Counted from the first letter of the stretch, positions 1-7,851 are shown. The stretch is DNA of 64,000 bases from Pseudomonadota bacterium (GCA_027620075.1 JAQCEY010000001.1:186001-250000); one strand, 5' to 3'. Notes: a model not told the origin generated them from the sequence alone. Made by a program: numbers and translations.

Positions 1-2
1 TT

Positions 3-1724
3 GGTACGTTCAACCCTGTACTTAATTTTGATACAAAACTGTTTGTCGAGCCGCTTTTATTAAAGAAAAGCTCCAGCCCCATTATTCAAGCCTCATTTAA
101 AACCTATAACGAGTTTTTCCGAAAATTATTGATGCTTATTAAGGCTTCAAAAGAGCCAGATGATATATGCTGGCGACAAGCTAAAAGGCTTATCAGTTTT
201 CCAGAATATAAATCAACCTGTATCGGTTATGGTTCCGACTCAATAAATGGTAGCGGCTCAGGCAGCAATTTAAACGAAAGAATCTTACAAAGCGCAAAAG
301 ACATTGTAGAAGCGGCACAAGATAACCCTGAAATTTTTCTGCTATTGCCATTGCTTGAGGAAGGTATAGGGGCGGATATTGTCAGCGATATGACGCAAAC
401 AATTATTGATGATGATATTTGCAAATACACCGTTGATGCTATGGAAAAGCTAGGGGTTAAAGGCACAAAGCCATACACCACCAAGCAACGCACAACATAT
501 ATGCTTGCTTACAATCCGTATCATAAATGCCCTGTAAAGCTATTACCTTCGGATATTCTATCAAATTTACCTATGGCAGATGATTTTGACGATTGGATTA
601 CAAAAATAGCTGGTATTAATAGCGATTTAAGGGATGGTATTAATCAGCATATTGGTGAAACGTGGTTTAAGGAAAATAAAGTCAAAAAGAAAGAGGAGAT
701 ACTAGAGCTTATAAAGAGCGATAAGGATTTCTTTTTTGTAGTTTTGAAGACGTTGCAAGAAACCAGCCTTGACCATTATGATATTGAACAGGATTGGCAG
801 GGCTTGCGGAGGTGGCTTGAGGATAGCAAAAAATTCATTACTCCCGAGAATTTCAATAAAATACAATCAGTAGAGGAAAAGCAAGAGGCTTTATTTGAAG
901 CAGTTGCGGAAGTTATCACTCAGTTTAAAGACCTTATTGAGTGTGAAGAGTTATGGCGCATATTCTGGACTCAGCAAGGCTCAGAACTAAAGCATGTAAA
1001 TGAGTTATATTCCCAAATGCTATTCTACATGGTTAGTAACACTTGGCTAGCGGCGCAAGATAGCAATGTTAGCGTTGATAGGTATTTAAACAAAGAAACT
1101 CAGCAGATAAACTATATTTTTTCAATATCGAAGAAATGCAAAGTTGTCGTGCAAGTGAAGCATTCCGATAATTTTTCTGGATTAGAAAAAATCTATGACA
1201 AGCAACATAGCCTTTATAATGAGGGGAAGGCACCTCGTAGCTTTTACGTTGTAATGAATTTTGATGATAAGCAATCAAACCAGTTAACGCATATTCTTGA
1301 AAAAGAAGAGCCTGATTGCAAGGTTGTAGTTATCCATGCTTGTTCTGAGGATTCCCAGCAATCACTCTTTGACCATGATACAAAGCCAGATTGGTTTGAT
1401 GGGCTAGAGTCGCCTGAAAGCGTTTATGCAGCGGAAAAACGCAAAAGCGGCGAGAACTCATATCAGGTTTACAAGCCTTTAAGGGATAAAGTTGAAGAAC
1501 TTTGCAAAGCCGAACTTGCTATAAATCGTTATTCCTCAGCTAATCAATTGTGTAATAAAGTTGCAAACATTATAGAAGAAGAGCATCAAAGTTTATTAGA
1601 CCCGTTCGAGCCATATCAAATCTGCGAATATGAAGGCAATGACTGGAAAAAACCTACTTTTTACGGGTGGTGTAATAAATATTACAAAGCACATAAGCCA
1701 GCAAAAGAAACCGAACTAGCATAA
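3..1724 (+). CDS. Large uncharacterised protein, C-terminal part (possible defence-associated nuclease)
   Basis: The frame is open from the left edge of the window, well upstream of the first ATG at 129, so this is the C-terminal ~573 residues of a longer protein. I do not recognise it firmly. An early stretch (residues ~60-120 of the visible part) has a glycine/serine-rich turn (GSGSGS) followed by EEGIGADIVSD, a pattern I associate with uncharacterised island proteins. In the C-terminal half a segment reading INYIFS, then KVVVQVKHS, then a helix with GLEKIYDKQ resembles the core of a PD-(D/E)xK-like nuclease domain, but the usual Asp of the first strand appears to be Asn. It lies in a mobile element with an EcoRI-type system, so a defence role is plausible but inferred. 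No signal peptide or membrane segment is visible. Confidence 0.6.
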   Translation, partial: GTFNPVLNFDTKLFVEPLLLKKSSSPIIQASFKTYNEFFRKLLMLIKASKEPDDICWRQAKRLISFPEYKSTCIGYGSDSINGSGSGSNLNERILQSAKDIVEAAQDNPEIFLLLPLLEEGIGADIVSDMTQTIIDDDICKYTVDAMEKLGVKGTKPYTTKQRTTYMLAYNPYHKCPVKLLPSDILSNLPMADDFDDWITKIAGINSDLRDGINQHIGETWFKENKVKKKEEILELIKSDKDFFFVVLKTLQETSLDHYDIEQDWQGLRRWLEDSKKFITPENFNKIQSVEEKQEALFEAVAEVITQFKDLIECEELWRIFWTQQGSELKHVNELYSQMLFYMVSNTWLAAQDSNVSVDRYLNKETQQINYIFSISKKCKVVVQVKHSDNFSGLEKIYDKQHSLYNEGKAPRSFYVVMNFDDKQSNQLTHILEKEEPDCKVVVIHACSEDSQQSLFDHDTKPDWFDGLESPESVYAAEKRKSGENSYQVYKPLRDKVEELCKAELAINRYSSANQLCNKVANIIEEEHQSLLDPFEPYQICEYEGNDWKKPTFYGWCNKYYKAHKPAKETELA

Positions 1725-1773
1725 TGTATAACCTCTAGTGGTCATATATTATCACTAGCGCATGGTTATACAT
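1724..1773. promoter_or_regulatory. 50-bp nested interrupted palindrome
   Basis: Outer arms ATGTATAACC (1724-1733) and GGTTATACAT (1764-1773) are perfect inverted repeats. Inside them CTAGTG (1735-1740) pairs with CACTAG (1753-1758). There is no T-run, so it is not an ordinary terminator. It sits just after the stop codon of the preceding gene and ahead of the small gene cluster that includes a replication-like protein. It could be an operator, a replication origin hairpin or a transfer-origin structure; the sequence alone does not decide. Confidence 0.55.
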
Positions 1774-1796
1774 ACGTGACACCAATGGCGCATACT

Positions 1797-1819
1797 ACAT
1801 CTGATTTTGATTCAGATGT
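1797..1819. promoter_or_regulatory. 8-bp hairpin before the small cluster
   Basis: ACATCTGA (1797-1804) pairs perfectly with TCAGATGT (1812-1819) across a 7-nt loop, ending five bases before the ATG at 1825. No clear Shine-Dalgarno sequence precedes that ATG, so the hairpin could act on translation of the 61-residue protein or be an operator. This is an observation of structure only. Confidence 0.4.
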
Positions 1820-1824
1820 AAGTA

Positions 1825-2010
1825 ATGACAGATTTAAAGAAATTTAATCAAACACTAAACCAGTATAGCCCTGATGAGCCATTGAGCCAGCAGGACACAA
1901 ACGAGGCATTCCATAACCTCGCTGGCTTTATGTCGCTGCTTATCAAAGTCAATGAGCGCGAAAAGATAGTTTCTTTTGATGAAGTTGAAAGCGAGGGTAA
2001 TCATGATTGA
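1825..2010 (+). CDS. Small hypothetical protein, first gene of element cluster
   Basis: This encodes 61 residues, hydrophilic, with no signal peptide, membrane segment or known motif. It starts MTDLKKFNQ and ends in an acidic tail. Its last eight bases overlap the start of the next gene (ATG at 2003), an arrangement typical of translational coupling, which is the main support for it being real. The ribosome binding site is weak. It is probably co-transcribed with the MuF-C-like nuclease, SpoVG-like and Rep-like genes. Because it directly precedes a putative RNase, it could be the antidote of a toxin pair, but nothing in the sequence proves that. Confidence 0.5.
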   Translation: MTDLKKFNQTLNQYSPDEPLSQQDTNEAFHNLAGFMSLLIKVNEREKIVSFDEVESEGNHD

Positions 2011-2608
2011 TGCCTTATCGTTTTCTGATGCTGTTGATATAGCCCTCAAAGACAATGCAAACCATAACCAAGTTCTTGTTCTTGGAGACATTCCAGAAGT
2101 CTATTTATCCCTTGGTGTTCCAAATCTTAAACTAATCATGTTGCATGGAACGCTGTTAAAAATTATTGAAAAGCATAGCCTAACGATAAATTCGATAAAA
2201 CGCCTTCCTGCATTGCTTAAAGAGCCAATAATGGTTTTTAGTTCAGCAACCGAAACAGGCTCATTAATTGCAATAGTTGATGAGTATGATTGCAGTGGAA
2301 ATACTGTCATAGCAGTGATCAATCCAGATTGGCAGAACAAGCGTCACAAGGTCAATAAAATAGCTAGTGTTTATGGAAAAAGCCGCTTGCGTTGGTTTGC
2401 TGAACAAATTGAAGCTGGTCGATTGCTTTATTCAGACAAAGAAAAAGCCCTGCGCTGGTCACAATCTACACGGCTCCAATTGCCGAGAGAGGTGATAGCT
2501 GCAGAGCATGGGTTAATTATACCATCCAACCAGCCAAAAGTCAAAAACAACAATCATTCTAAACCCATTTTAACCCTTAAAAACAAAGGTAAGAACCATG
2601 AAAATTAG
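2003..2608 (+). CDS. MuF C-terminal-like / BECR-fold putative RNase
   Basis: I take the ATG at 2003 rather than 1976 because GAGGG lies seven bases upstream and it overlaps the previous stop; this gives 201 residues. The body matches the layout of the phage MuF C-terminal domain, a member of the Barnase-EndoU-ColicinE5/D-RelE (BECR) RNase group: a short helix with HGTLLKII, then a KHSL segment, a strand PIMVFSS, then SLIAIVDEY, a VNKIASVYG segment, and ending near LLYSDKEKALRW. In phages this domain is usually fused to a portal-associated protein or polymorphic toxin; here it stands alone with only a basic low-complexity tail (residues ~170-201). It lies between a 61-residue protein and a SpoVG-like protein in a tightly overlapped cluster. 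A toxin or defence role is inferred from family and context. Catalytic residues cannot be assigned by eye. Confidence 0.6.
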   Translation: MIDALSFSDAVDIALKDNANHNQVLVLGDIPEVYLSLGVPNLKLIMLHGTLLKIIEKHSLTINSIKRLPALLKEPIMVFSSATETGSLIAIVDEYDCSGNTVIAVINPDWQNKRHKVNKIASVYGKSRLRWFAEQIEAGRLLYSDKEKALRWSQSTRLQLPREVIAAEHGLIIPSNQPKVKNNNHSKPILTLKNKGKNHEN

Positions 2609-2897
2609 CGAAGTTAATATTGCACTGATAAAGCCAAAAAATGGACTTGTCGGTTTTGCATCCGTTGTTGTCGATGATGCCCTGTATTTAGGAAGCATAG
2701 CTATACACCAAAAACTTAATGGCGGATTCAGGCTAACCTACCCAACCAAAAATTCCGGAATGCACCAAGGTAATGTTTTCCATCCTATTAATGGCATGGC
2801 TGGAAAGGCTATTGAAAGTGCGATCTTTAAAAAACTGAACGATGTAATGAACAAGGTAAATAACAATGCTGGATACAATAGCAATATCACTGACTGA
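2598..2897 (+). CDS. SpoVG-like protein
   Basis: This 99-residue protein has the recognisable SpoVG fold signature: a first strand with MKISEVNIAL, then LYLGSIAIH, NGGFRLTYPTK, and a C-terminal NVFHPI...IESAI helix. SpoVG proteins are small site-specific DNA-binding or RNA-binding regulators in Firmicutes and also occur on plasmids and integrative elements of proteobacteria. The start has a good ribosome binding site (AAAGG) and overlaps the previous gene by 11 bases; its end overlaps the next gene by 32 bases. It probably regulates the element or assists replication, but the exact role on mobile elements is unknown. Confidence in the family is high, in function low. Confidence 0.8.
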   Translation: MKISEVNIALIKPKNGLVGFASVVVDDALYLGSIAIHQKLNGGFRLTYPTKNSGMHQGNVFHPINGMAGKAIESAIFKKLNDVMNKVNNNAGYNSNITD

Positions 2898-4005
2898 TAA
2901 GGACTTTAGAATAAAACATCCTGAAAGGTTCAGTCCCCATGCCTCAATGGTACGTAATCCAGCATTTAGTGGTGGAAGGATGCTGAAAGCTACATATAAC
3001 GCCACCAATGCAGAAAAAGCGACAGGGTATAAACCTCGCCTGACTCTATTTAAGCGGCCTTGTAGAGGAAGTTATAGTTCTATATGGCTTAAAATTGAGT
3101 TTTCAGCCCCAAAGATGGTGTTTGGTAATAACTTTGAGGAGCTAAGTAGCAGCGATGATTTAAAAGCCGTTGTAGAGGCGTTACACGAGGCACTGCAAAG
3201 CATGGGTATAGAAACCACTTATGACATTGTGTTGAATGCTAAAGTTAGCATGATCCATTACAGCAAAAATATATTGTTGGATAGATCAACGCCCTGTTTT
3301 CTTCTAATTCAGGCTTTAGAGAAACTGGATTTATCAAGCAAGCTGGATTTAACCCAGACTGATTTCAGGAATGGCGGACAGATGGTCAAATACCATGCCA
3401 GCACTTATGAAATAGCATTATATGACAAGGTTAAGGACTTGGAACAGGCTTCTAAATATGGGGAAAAGAGAGGTGTTGAAACCGATTATGGCAACATGCC
3501 TGATCTGTTTGCAGGGCATAAACAAAAACCTGAGGTTCTACGCCTTGAAATAAGACTAACCAGCAGGAAATTAAAGCCTATATTAAAAACCATTGGCCTT
3601 GAAACTGAATGCACTTTGAAAAACCTATTTAGTGCGGATATTTCAAGGTCAGTATTGCTGCATTACTGGAAGATTATAACGGACGGGCTTTATATGCTGA
3701 ATATTGATACTAAGGATATTGAAAAGCTTGTTTATGCTATTCAGACAGCCTTTCCAAGAAAGCGTCCGAACAAAATTATGGAACTGATAGGCTTTATAGT
3801 TTGCTGTCAAAAGCTTGGTGTTAGAGGTGCAAGAATGGCTCTAAACCTTAAAAATCATCAATGGTATAGAATCAAAGCCGATGCAAAGGCGTTAGAAGGA
3901 AAAGATGTTTGCCCTCGCTTTTTAATTCTAAATGGGATAAAAAAAGACCTTCAAGAATTTATACCGCTGGTTAAAGCGGATATTGTTGTTGATGGATTGA
4001 TATAA
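2866..4005 (+). CDS. Phage/plasmid replication protein, gene II/X-like
   Basis: The 379-residue protein begins MLDTIAISL and has an N-terminal part rich in beta strands (PRLTLFKRP, SIWLKIEFSAPK) and a central block with HASTYEIALYDKVKDL and EVLRLEIRLT. This pattern is typical of gene II/X (CRI-type) replication proteins of filamentous phages and related plasmid replication proteins, which nick a double-stranded origin to start rolling-circle replication. The strand ending in YDKVK plus ELR-like segment supports the call, but I cannot point to a confident catalytic Tyr. It overlaps the SpoVG-like gene by 32 bases. If correct, the integrated element may be able to replicate autonomously after excision. 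It could alternatively be a related element protein of unknown function. Confidence 0.5.
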   Translation: MLDTIAISLTDKDFRIKHPERFSPHASMVRNPAFSGGRMLKATYNATNAEKATGYKPRLTLFKRPCRGSYSSIWLKIEFSAPKMVFGNNFEELSSSDDLKAVVEALHEALQSMGIETTYDIVLNAKVSMIHYSKNILLDRSTPCFLLIQALEKLDLSSKLDLTQTDFRNGGQMVKYHASTYEIALYDKVKDLEQASKYGEKRGVETDYGNMPDLFAGHKQKPEVLRLEIRLTSRKLKPILKTIGLETECTLKNLFSADISRSVLLHYWKIITDGLYMLNIDTKDIEKLVYAIQTAFPRKRPNKIMELIGFIVCCQKLGVRGARMALNLKNHQWYRIKADAKALEGKDVCPRFLILNGIKKDLQEFIPLVKADIVVDGLI

Positions 4006-4048
4006 TAAAGGTTTTAATAAAAAATAAAATAATAGTGAAGCAAACAAT

Positions 4049-4885
4049 ATGTCTAAAAAAAACCAATCAAAAAGATTAACTAATCAACATAAAGAGTCTA
4101 AAGGTGTAGTTGGCATATTTGGAGATGGAGCAAAGTTCCACGATAAAACGGTTGGAGAAATTTCACTTCTTGTAATTAAGCAGCTTGAAAAAGAATTTCC
4201 TCAGTTATCTTTTCAATACAAAACAAGCATAACTAAATACGAAATAAATAAATCTTTACAGAGAGTTAATGAAGAATTGGGGCAAACTCTTTTTGTGCCA
4301 AACTCAAGCATAAAACCTGATGGTGGAATAATTGAAGTAAAAGATGATAATGGTAATTGGAGAGTGGTATTAGTATCGGAAGCTAAACATCAAGGAAAAG
4401 ACATTGAAAACATAAAAAAAGGGAAGCTAGTTGGTAAAAGTGATAATCAAGATTTAATGGCTGCTGGCAACGCGATAGAGAGATCGCATAAGAACATATC
4501 TGAAATTGCTAATTTCATGTTATCTGAATCTCATTTTCCATATGTATTATTTCTAGAAGGGTCTAATTTTTTAACAGAAACTATTTCAGTAAAAAGACCA
4601 GACGGCAGGGTGGTGGTGCTTAATTATAATTCTGGGATGCTAAATAGATTGGACAGATTGACATCTGCAAATTATGGGATGCCAATAAATACTAATTTAT
4701 GTAAAAATAAATTTGTGAAGCATAACGATAAAACAATTATGCTCCAAGCAGCTTCAATATATACACAAGGGAATGGAGAAAAATGGGATGTGAAAGAAAT
4801 GTTTGACATTATGGTTGAAGTCTCAAAATCCTCTCTTAAAATCTTGGGAAGTGAAGTATTTAACCAGATTACCAATAACAAATAA
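4049..4885 (+). CDS. ecoRIR-like: EcoRI-type type II restriction endonuclease
   Basis: The 278-residue product is clearly an orthologue of R.EcoRI (277 residues), close enough to align almost without gaps from memory. EcoRI cuts G^AATTC as a homodimer and needs magnesium. The PD...ExK catalytic triad is intact and even in the same numbering: Asp91 (KPDGG), Glu111 and Lys113 (SEAKHQGKD). The DNA recognition segment AGNAIERSHKN (residues 139-149) and Arg200 are conserved, so specificity for GAATTC is expected. The partner methyltransferase follows immediately in the same orientation, seven bases downstream of the stop. The pair sits between a Rep-like gene and a serine recombinase, i.e. it is cargo of the integrative element. 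No controller (C) protein is present, as in classical EcoRI. Confidence 0.95.
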   Translation: MSKKNQSKRLTNQHKESKGVVGIFGDGAKFHDKTVGEISLLVIKQLEKEFPQLSFQYKTSITKYEINKSLQRVNEELGQTLFVPNSSIKPDGGIIEVKDDNGNWRVVLVSEAKHQGKDIENIKKGKLVGKSDNQDLMAAGNAIERSHKNISEIANFMLSESHFPYVLFLEGSNFLTETISVKRPDGRVVVLNYNSGMLNRLDRLTSANYGMPINTNLCKNKFVKHNDKTIMLQAASIYTQGNGEKWDVKEMFDIMVEVSKSSLKILGSEVFNQITNNK

Positions 4886-4897
4886 AAAGAGATGATG

Positions 4898-5953
4898 ATG
4901 GCAAGAAAAGTGCAGCACTCTTTATTGAAGAAGGCGAAGAAAAACAAGAATGATGAGTTCTATACACAGCTCTCAGATATAGAAAGTGAATTGAAACATT
5001 ATAAAGCTCATTTTAAAAACAAAGTGGTATTTTGCAATTGCGATGATGCTCAGATTAGTAATTTCTTTAATTATTTTGCATCAAACTTCAAGGAATTAGG
5101 TATTAAAAAGCTAATATCTGCTTGTTATAGAAAAAACGAAAAGGATTTGTTAAATGCCGAAGAATCTGAAGGCGGTTTTTTCTATGAATATACAGGTGAA
5201 GAAGGAGAAAAAATTAAACCAAGCTCAATTGATGTCACTTATTTTAAAGGGGATGGCGATTTTCGTAGTGCTGAAAGTATCGAATTATTAAAGCAATCCG
5301 ATATTGTTGTAACTAATCCGCCATTTTCATTATTTAGGGAGTATGTGGCTCAATTGGTTGAGTACGATAAAAGATTCTTAATAATTGGCAATGTCAATGC
5401 GATCACCTATAAAGAAATATTTAAGTTAATTCAAGAAAACAAGGCATGGTTAGGAATAAACCTTGGCAGGGGTGTTTCAGGTTTTATTGTACCTGAACAC
5501 TATGAACTTTATGGCACAGAGGCTAGGATTGATAGCTCTGGAAATAGGATAATTTCTCCCAACAATTGTTTTTGGTTAACTAATTTAGACACCTCTAAAC
5601 GACACGAAGATATTACTCTTACAAAGAGGTATTTCGGAAACGAAATTGAATATCCACGATATGATAATTATGATGGTATTAATGTTAACAAAACTAAAGA
5701 CATACCATTAGACTACAAAGGGTTTATGGGTGTTCCTATAACATTTCTACATAAATTTAACCCTGAACAGTTTGAAATAATTAAATTTAGAAAAGGAAAT
5801 GATGAAAAAGATTTGTCAATAAATGGGAAGTGTCCATATTTTAGAATTCTAATCAGAAACAAGCGGTTGCAAGCTAAATCATCTGACAATGGAGAAGTGA
5901 CCAGTAATCAGTTCATTCCGATCATGAGTAATACTAAGGTATCGGCCATTTAG
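4898..5953 (+). CDS. ecoRIM-like: EcoRI-type adenine-N6 DNA methyltransferase
   Basis: The protein matches M.EcoRI along nearly its whole length. It methylates adenine in GAATTC and so protects the host from the endonuclease encoded upstream. The catalytic NPPF motif is at residues 140-143 (DIVVTNPPFSLF), followed by FLIIGNVN and the long conserved block GRGVSGFIVPEHYELYG. Three consecutive ATG codons occur at 4892, 4895 and 4898; the last best fits both the AAAGAG ribosome binding site spacing and the family start MAR. The length (351 residues) exceeds M.EcoRI (about 326) because of a C-terminal extension after residue ~324 that has no counterpart I know and may come from readthrough into element-specific DNA. 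The gene itself contains a GAATTC site at 5844-5849. Activity is expected from intact motifs. Confidence 0.95.
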   Translation: MARKVQHSLLKKAKKNKNDEFYTQLSDIESELKHYKAHFKNKVVFCNCDDAQISNFFNYFASNFKELGIKKLISACYRKNEKDLLNAEESEGGFFYEYTGEEGEKIKPSSIDVTYFKGDGDFRSAESIELLKQSDIVVTNPPFSLFREYVAQLVEYDKRFLIIGNVNAITYKEIFKLIQENKAWLGINLGRGVSGFIVPEHYELYGTEARIDSSGNRIISPNNCFWLTNLDTSKRHEDITLTKRYFGNEIEYPRYDNYDGINVNKTKDIPLDYKGFMGVPITFLHKFNPEQFEIIKFRKGNDEKDLSINGKCPYFRILIRNKRLQAKSSDNGEVTSNQFIPIMSNTKVSAI

Positions 5954-5983
5954 AGGGCGCACTTTCTAGGTAATGCAGTTTTG

Positions 5984-6049
5984 TTATTACTCCTTGCAAG
6001 TTCGACTAAATTTTATTAAATTCGAACCAATATCTGAACGGAGTAATAA
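5984..6049. promoter_or_regulatory. Nested inverted repeat overlapping the recombinase ribosome binding site
   Basis: TTATTACTCC (5984-5993) is the exact inverse of GGAGTAATAA (6040-6049), and inside it GTTCGA (6000-6005) pairs with TCGAAC (6022-6027). The right arm contains the GGAG that serves the recombinase ATG at 6052. In the transcript the ribosome binding site would be masked, which could hold recombinase synthesis low. As DNA the dyad could instead be an operator or a recombinase binding site. Confidence 0.6.
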
Positions 6050-6051
6050 TA

Positions 6052-7554
6052 ATGAAAGCTGTAATCCTAGCCCGTGTTTCCAGTAAGGAACAAGAAGACG
6101 GACATTCCCTTGAAGCCCAGATTGCCAATCTTAAGCTATATGCAGAGCGCAAGGGCTTAAAGATCATCAAAGAATTTACGATTATTGAATCATCTACAAA
6201 AGGCGAAAGACCAGAATTTGGCAGAATGATTGATTTTGTAAAAGCTCAGAAAGAACGGATTGCCGTTGTCATTGATACGGTTGACAGGCTGCAACGCAGT
6301 TTTAAGGAAACTCCAGTATTAAACGATTTAATGGAGCGTGATTGTTTAGAGCTTCATTTTGTTAAAGAAGGCAATGTATTATCCAAGGATGCAAACAGCA
6401 CTCAAAAGCTAATGTGGAATATGGGCGTTGTGATGGCTCAATCCTATACTGACCAGCTTTCAGACAACGTTAAACGCAGTATAAAGCACAAAATTAATAA
6501 TGGGGAATGGAGCGGCCCTGCACATCTTGGCTATCTAAATTCTGTTGACCCTGATACTGGACGCAAAACCATTATCCCTGATCCAGAACGAGCTTTTTTA
6601 ATAAAGCGACTATTTGAAGAGTTTGCAACGGGAGTATACTCACAATCAGAGTTGATTAATAAAGCCCATGGATGGGGGTTGTTAACCAAGAAAGGGAATA
6701 GAGTAAGTAAGCAAGCTTTTAATGTAATACTCCAAAATCCCTTCTATTACGGATATATGAGATCAAAAGGGCAGTTAGTGCCTCATATTTATAGCCCATT
6801 AATAAGAAAAGATGTTTTTGATAAGTGTCAGGATATAATCGGTGGGCGGAAAACAAAAAGAGATGTAACGGAAACTAAAGAGCCGTTTCTATTCAGGAGT
6901 CTTATTAAATGTGCTACTACAGGCCGAACCTCTACTTGTGACCTTAAAAAAGGGAAATATACCTATTTGATATGTTTTGACCCTTCTAACCCTAAAAAGA
7001 AAATATGGGTTAATGAGAAAGTAGTTATAGAGCAAGTAGAAGCTGCTTTGAAATCGATTCAGGTTCCAAGCGATGTTTGGGCTGATATTATTGGCCATTT
7101 AAAAAGATCGCATGAGTCAGAAAAAGATTTTTACCATCAATCTATAAAAAGCCTTCATAAAGAAAGTGAAGATGTAGCCAGAAAGCAGGACAGGCTAACA
7201 GACCTATTAATTGATGAGAGTATTACTAAGGACATATATAACAAAAAGCTATCTCAATTGATAAATAGACAGCAGGAAATTAACCAGTTGTTAGAACAGC
7301 ACCATAAAGGAAACGAACAATTCAAAATTGCCCTAAGCTCTTTGGTTTCTCTGGCTTCCCATGCTTATGACATTTTTGCCAGTTCGACAATCGATGAAAA
7401 AAGGCAATTACTAGGATATGTGTTTTCGAACTTAGAATTAGAAGGCTCAAAGCTAGTCTATACCTTGCAAAAACCCTTCAACTTGTTTGCTGATTTAGGC
7501 ACTTGTCAAGAATGGCGACCCCGAGTGGATTCGAACCACCGACCTACAGATTAG
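6052..7554 (+). CDS. Large serine recombinase / integrase of the element
   Basis: The 500-residue protein has the serine recombinase layout. Residues 1-150 form a resolvase catalytic domain with Ser10 in ARVSSKEQ and a DRLQRSF motif near residue 80. Residues ~165-270 form the recombinase DNA-binding domain (HLGYLN, NPFYYGYM). Residues ~285-320 form a zinc-ribbon-like segment with only some of the expected cysteines. A coiled coil covers ~345-430. The last ~14 residues (RPRVDSNHRPTD) are encoded by the antisense strand of tRNA-Arg, and the stop codon lies inside the tRNA gene, so the gene runs into the attachment core. This places the integrase at the element end, as expected, but tRNA targeting is more usual for tyrosine recombinases. 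It probably catalyses integration and excision of the whole element. Confidence 0.93.
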   Translation: MKAVILARVSSKEQEDGHSLEAQIANLKLYAERKGLKIIKEFTIIESSTKGERPEFGRMIDFVKAQKERIAVVIDTVDRLQRSFKETPVLNDLMERDCLELHFVKEGNVLSKDANSTQKLMWNMGVVMAQSYTDQLSDNVKRSIKHKINNGEWSGPAHLGYLNSVDPDTGRKTIIPDPERAFLIKRLFEEFATGVYSQSELINKAHGWGLLTKKGNRVSKQAFNVILQNPFYYGYMRSKGQLVPHIYSPLIRKDVFDKCQDIIGGRKTKRDVTETKEPFLFRSLIKCATTGRTSTCDLKKGKYTYLICFDPSNPKKKIWVNEKVVIEQVEAALKSIQVPSDVWADIIGHLKRSHESEKDFYHQSIKSLHKESEDVARKQDRLTDLLIDESITKDIYNKKLSQLINRQQEINQLLEQHHKGNEQFKIALSSLVSLASHAYDIFASSTIDEKRQLLGYVFSNLELEGSKLVYTLQKPFNLFADLGTCQEWRPRVDSNHRPTD

Positions 7555-7589
7555 GAATCTGTTGCTCTATCCTGCTGAGCTACGGAGTC
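7513..7589 (-). tRNA. tRNA-Arg(CCU), integration site of the element
   Basis: The minus strand folds into a complete cloverleaf of 74 nt plus encoded CCA (7513-7515). The acceptor stem is GACTCCG/CGGGGTC. The anticodon stem ACAGA/TCTGT holds the loop TTCCTAA, giving anticodon CCU. The T-loop GTTCGAATC is canonical. The 3' half overlaps the end of the serine recombinase gene on the other strand, consistent with site-specific insertion at the tRNA 3' end that leaves a functional tRNA. The opposite attachment copy should be left of the window. Two partial duplicates of the 5' half lie directly upstream of this gene. Confidence 0.96.
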
Positions 7590-7700
7590 ATTGTCTTTAT
7601 ATATCAGTTAGTTATCTTCAATTCTAATATAAGGCCAACCAACTAAAACACCTTATACTATTTTCGACCTATCGTAGTACAGAGTAGAACGAGTCCTAAT

Positions 7701-7740
7701 ATTAGGAAACCGCCGCTCTATCCTGCTGAGCTACGAGACC
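7701..7740 (-). pseudogene. Partial tRNA-Arg copy 1 (5' 40 nt, degenerate)
   Basis: This stretch corresponds to nucleotides 1-40 of the tRNA-Arg at 7513-7589. It differs in the acceptor strand (GGTCTCG against GACTCCG) and in the anticodon stem. The T arm and 3' acceptor strand are missing; the sequence instead continues into a short palindrome TCCTAATATTAGGA. It cannot form a tRNA. Confidence 0.88.
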
Positions 7741-7851
7741 ATTGTCTTTATATATCAGTTAGTTATCTTCAATTCTAATATAAGGCTAACCAACTAAAAC
7801 ACCTTATACCATTTCCTGCCCATCGTAGTACAGAGTAGAACGAGTCCTAAT

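Noticed and set aside
4844-4890. Possible controller (C) protein for the restriction system
   Set aside because: Only seven bases plus the ATG repeats separate the endonuclease and methyltransferase, and no helix-turn-helix gene is found near them.
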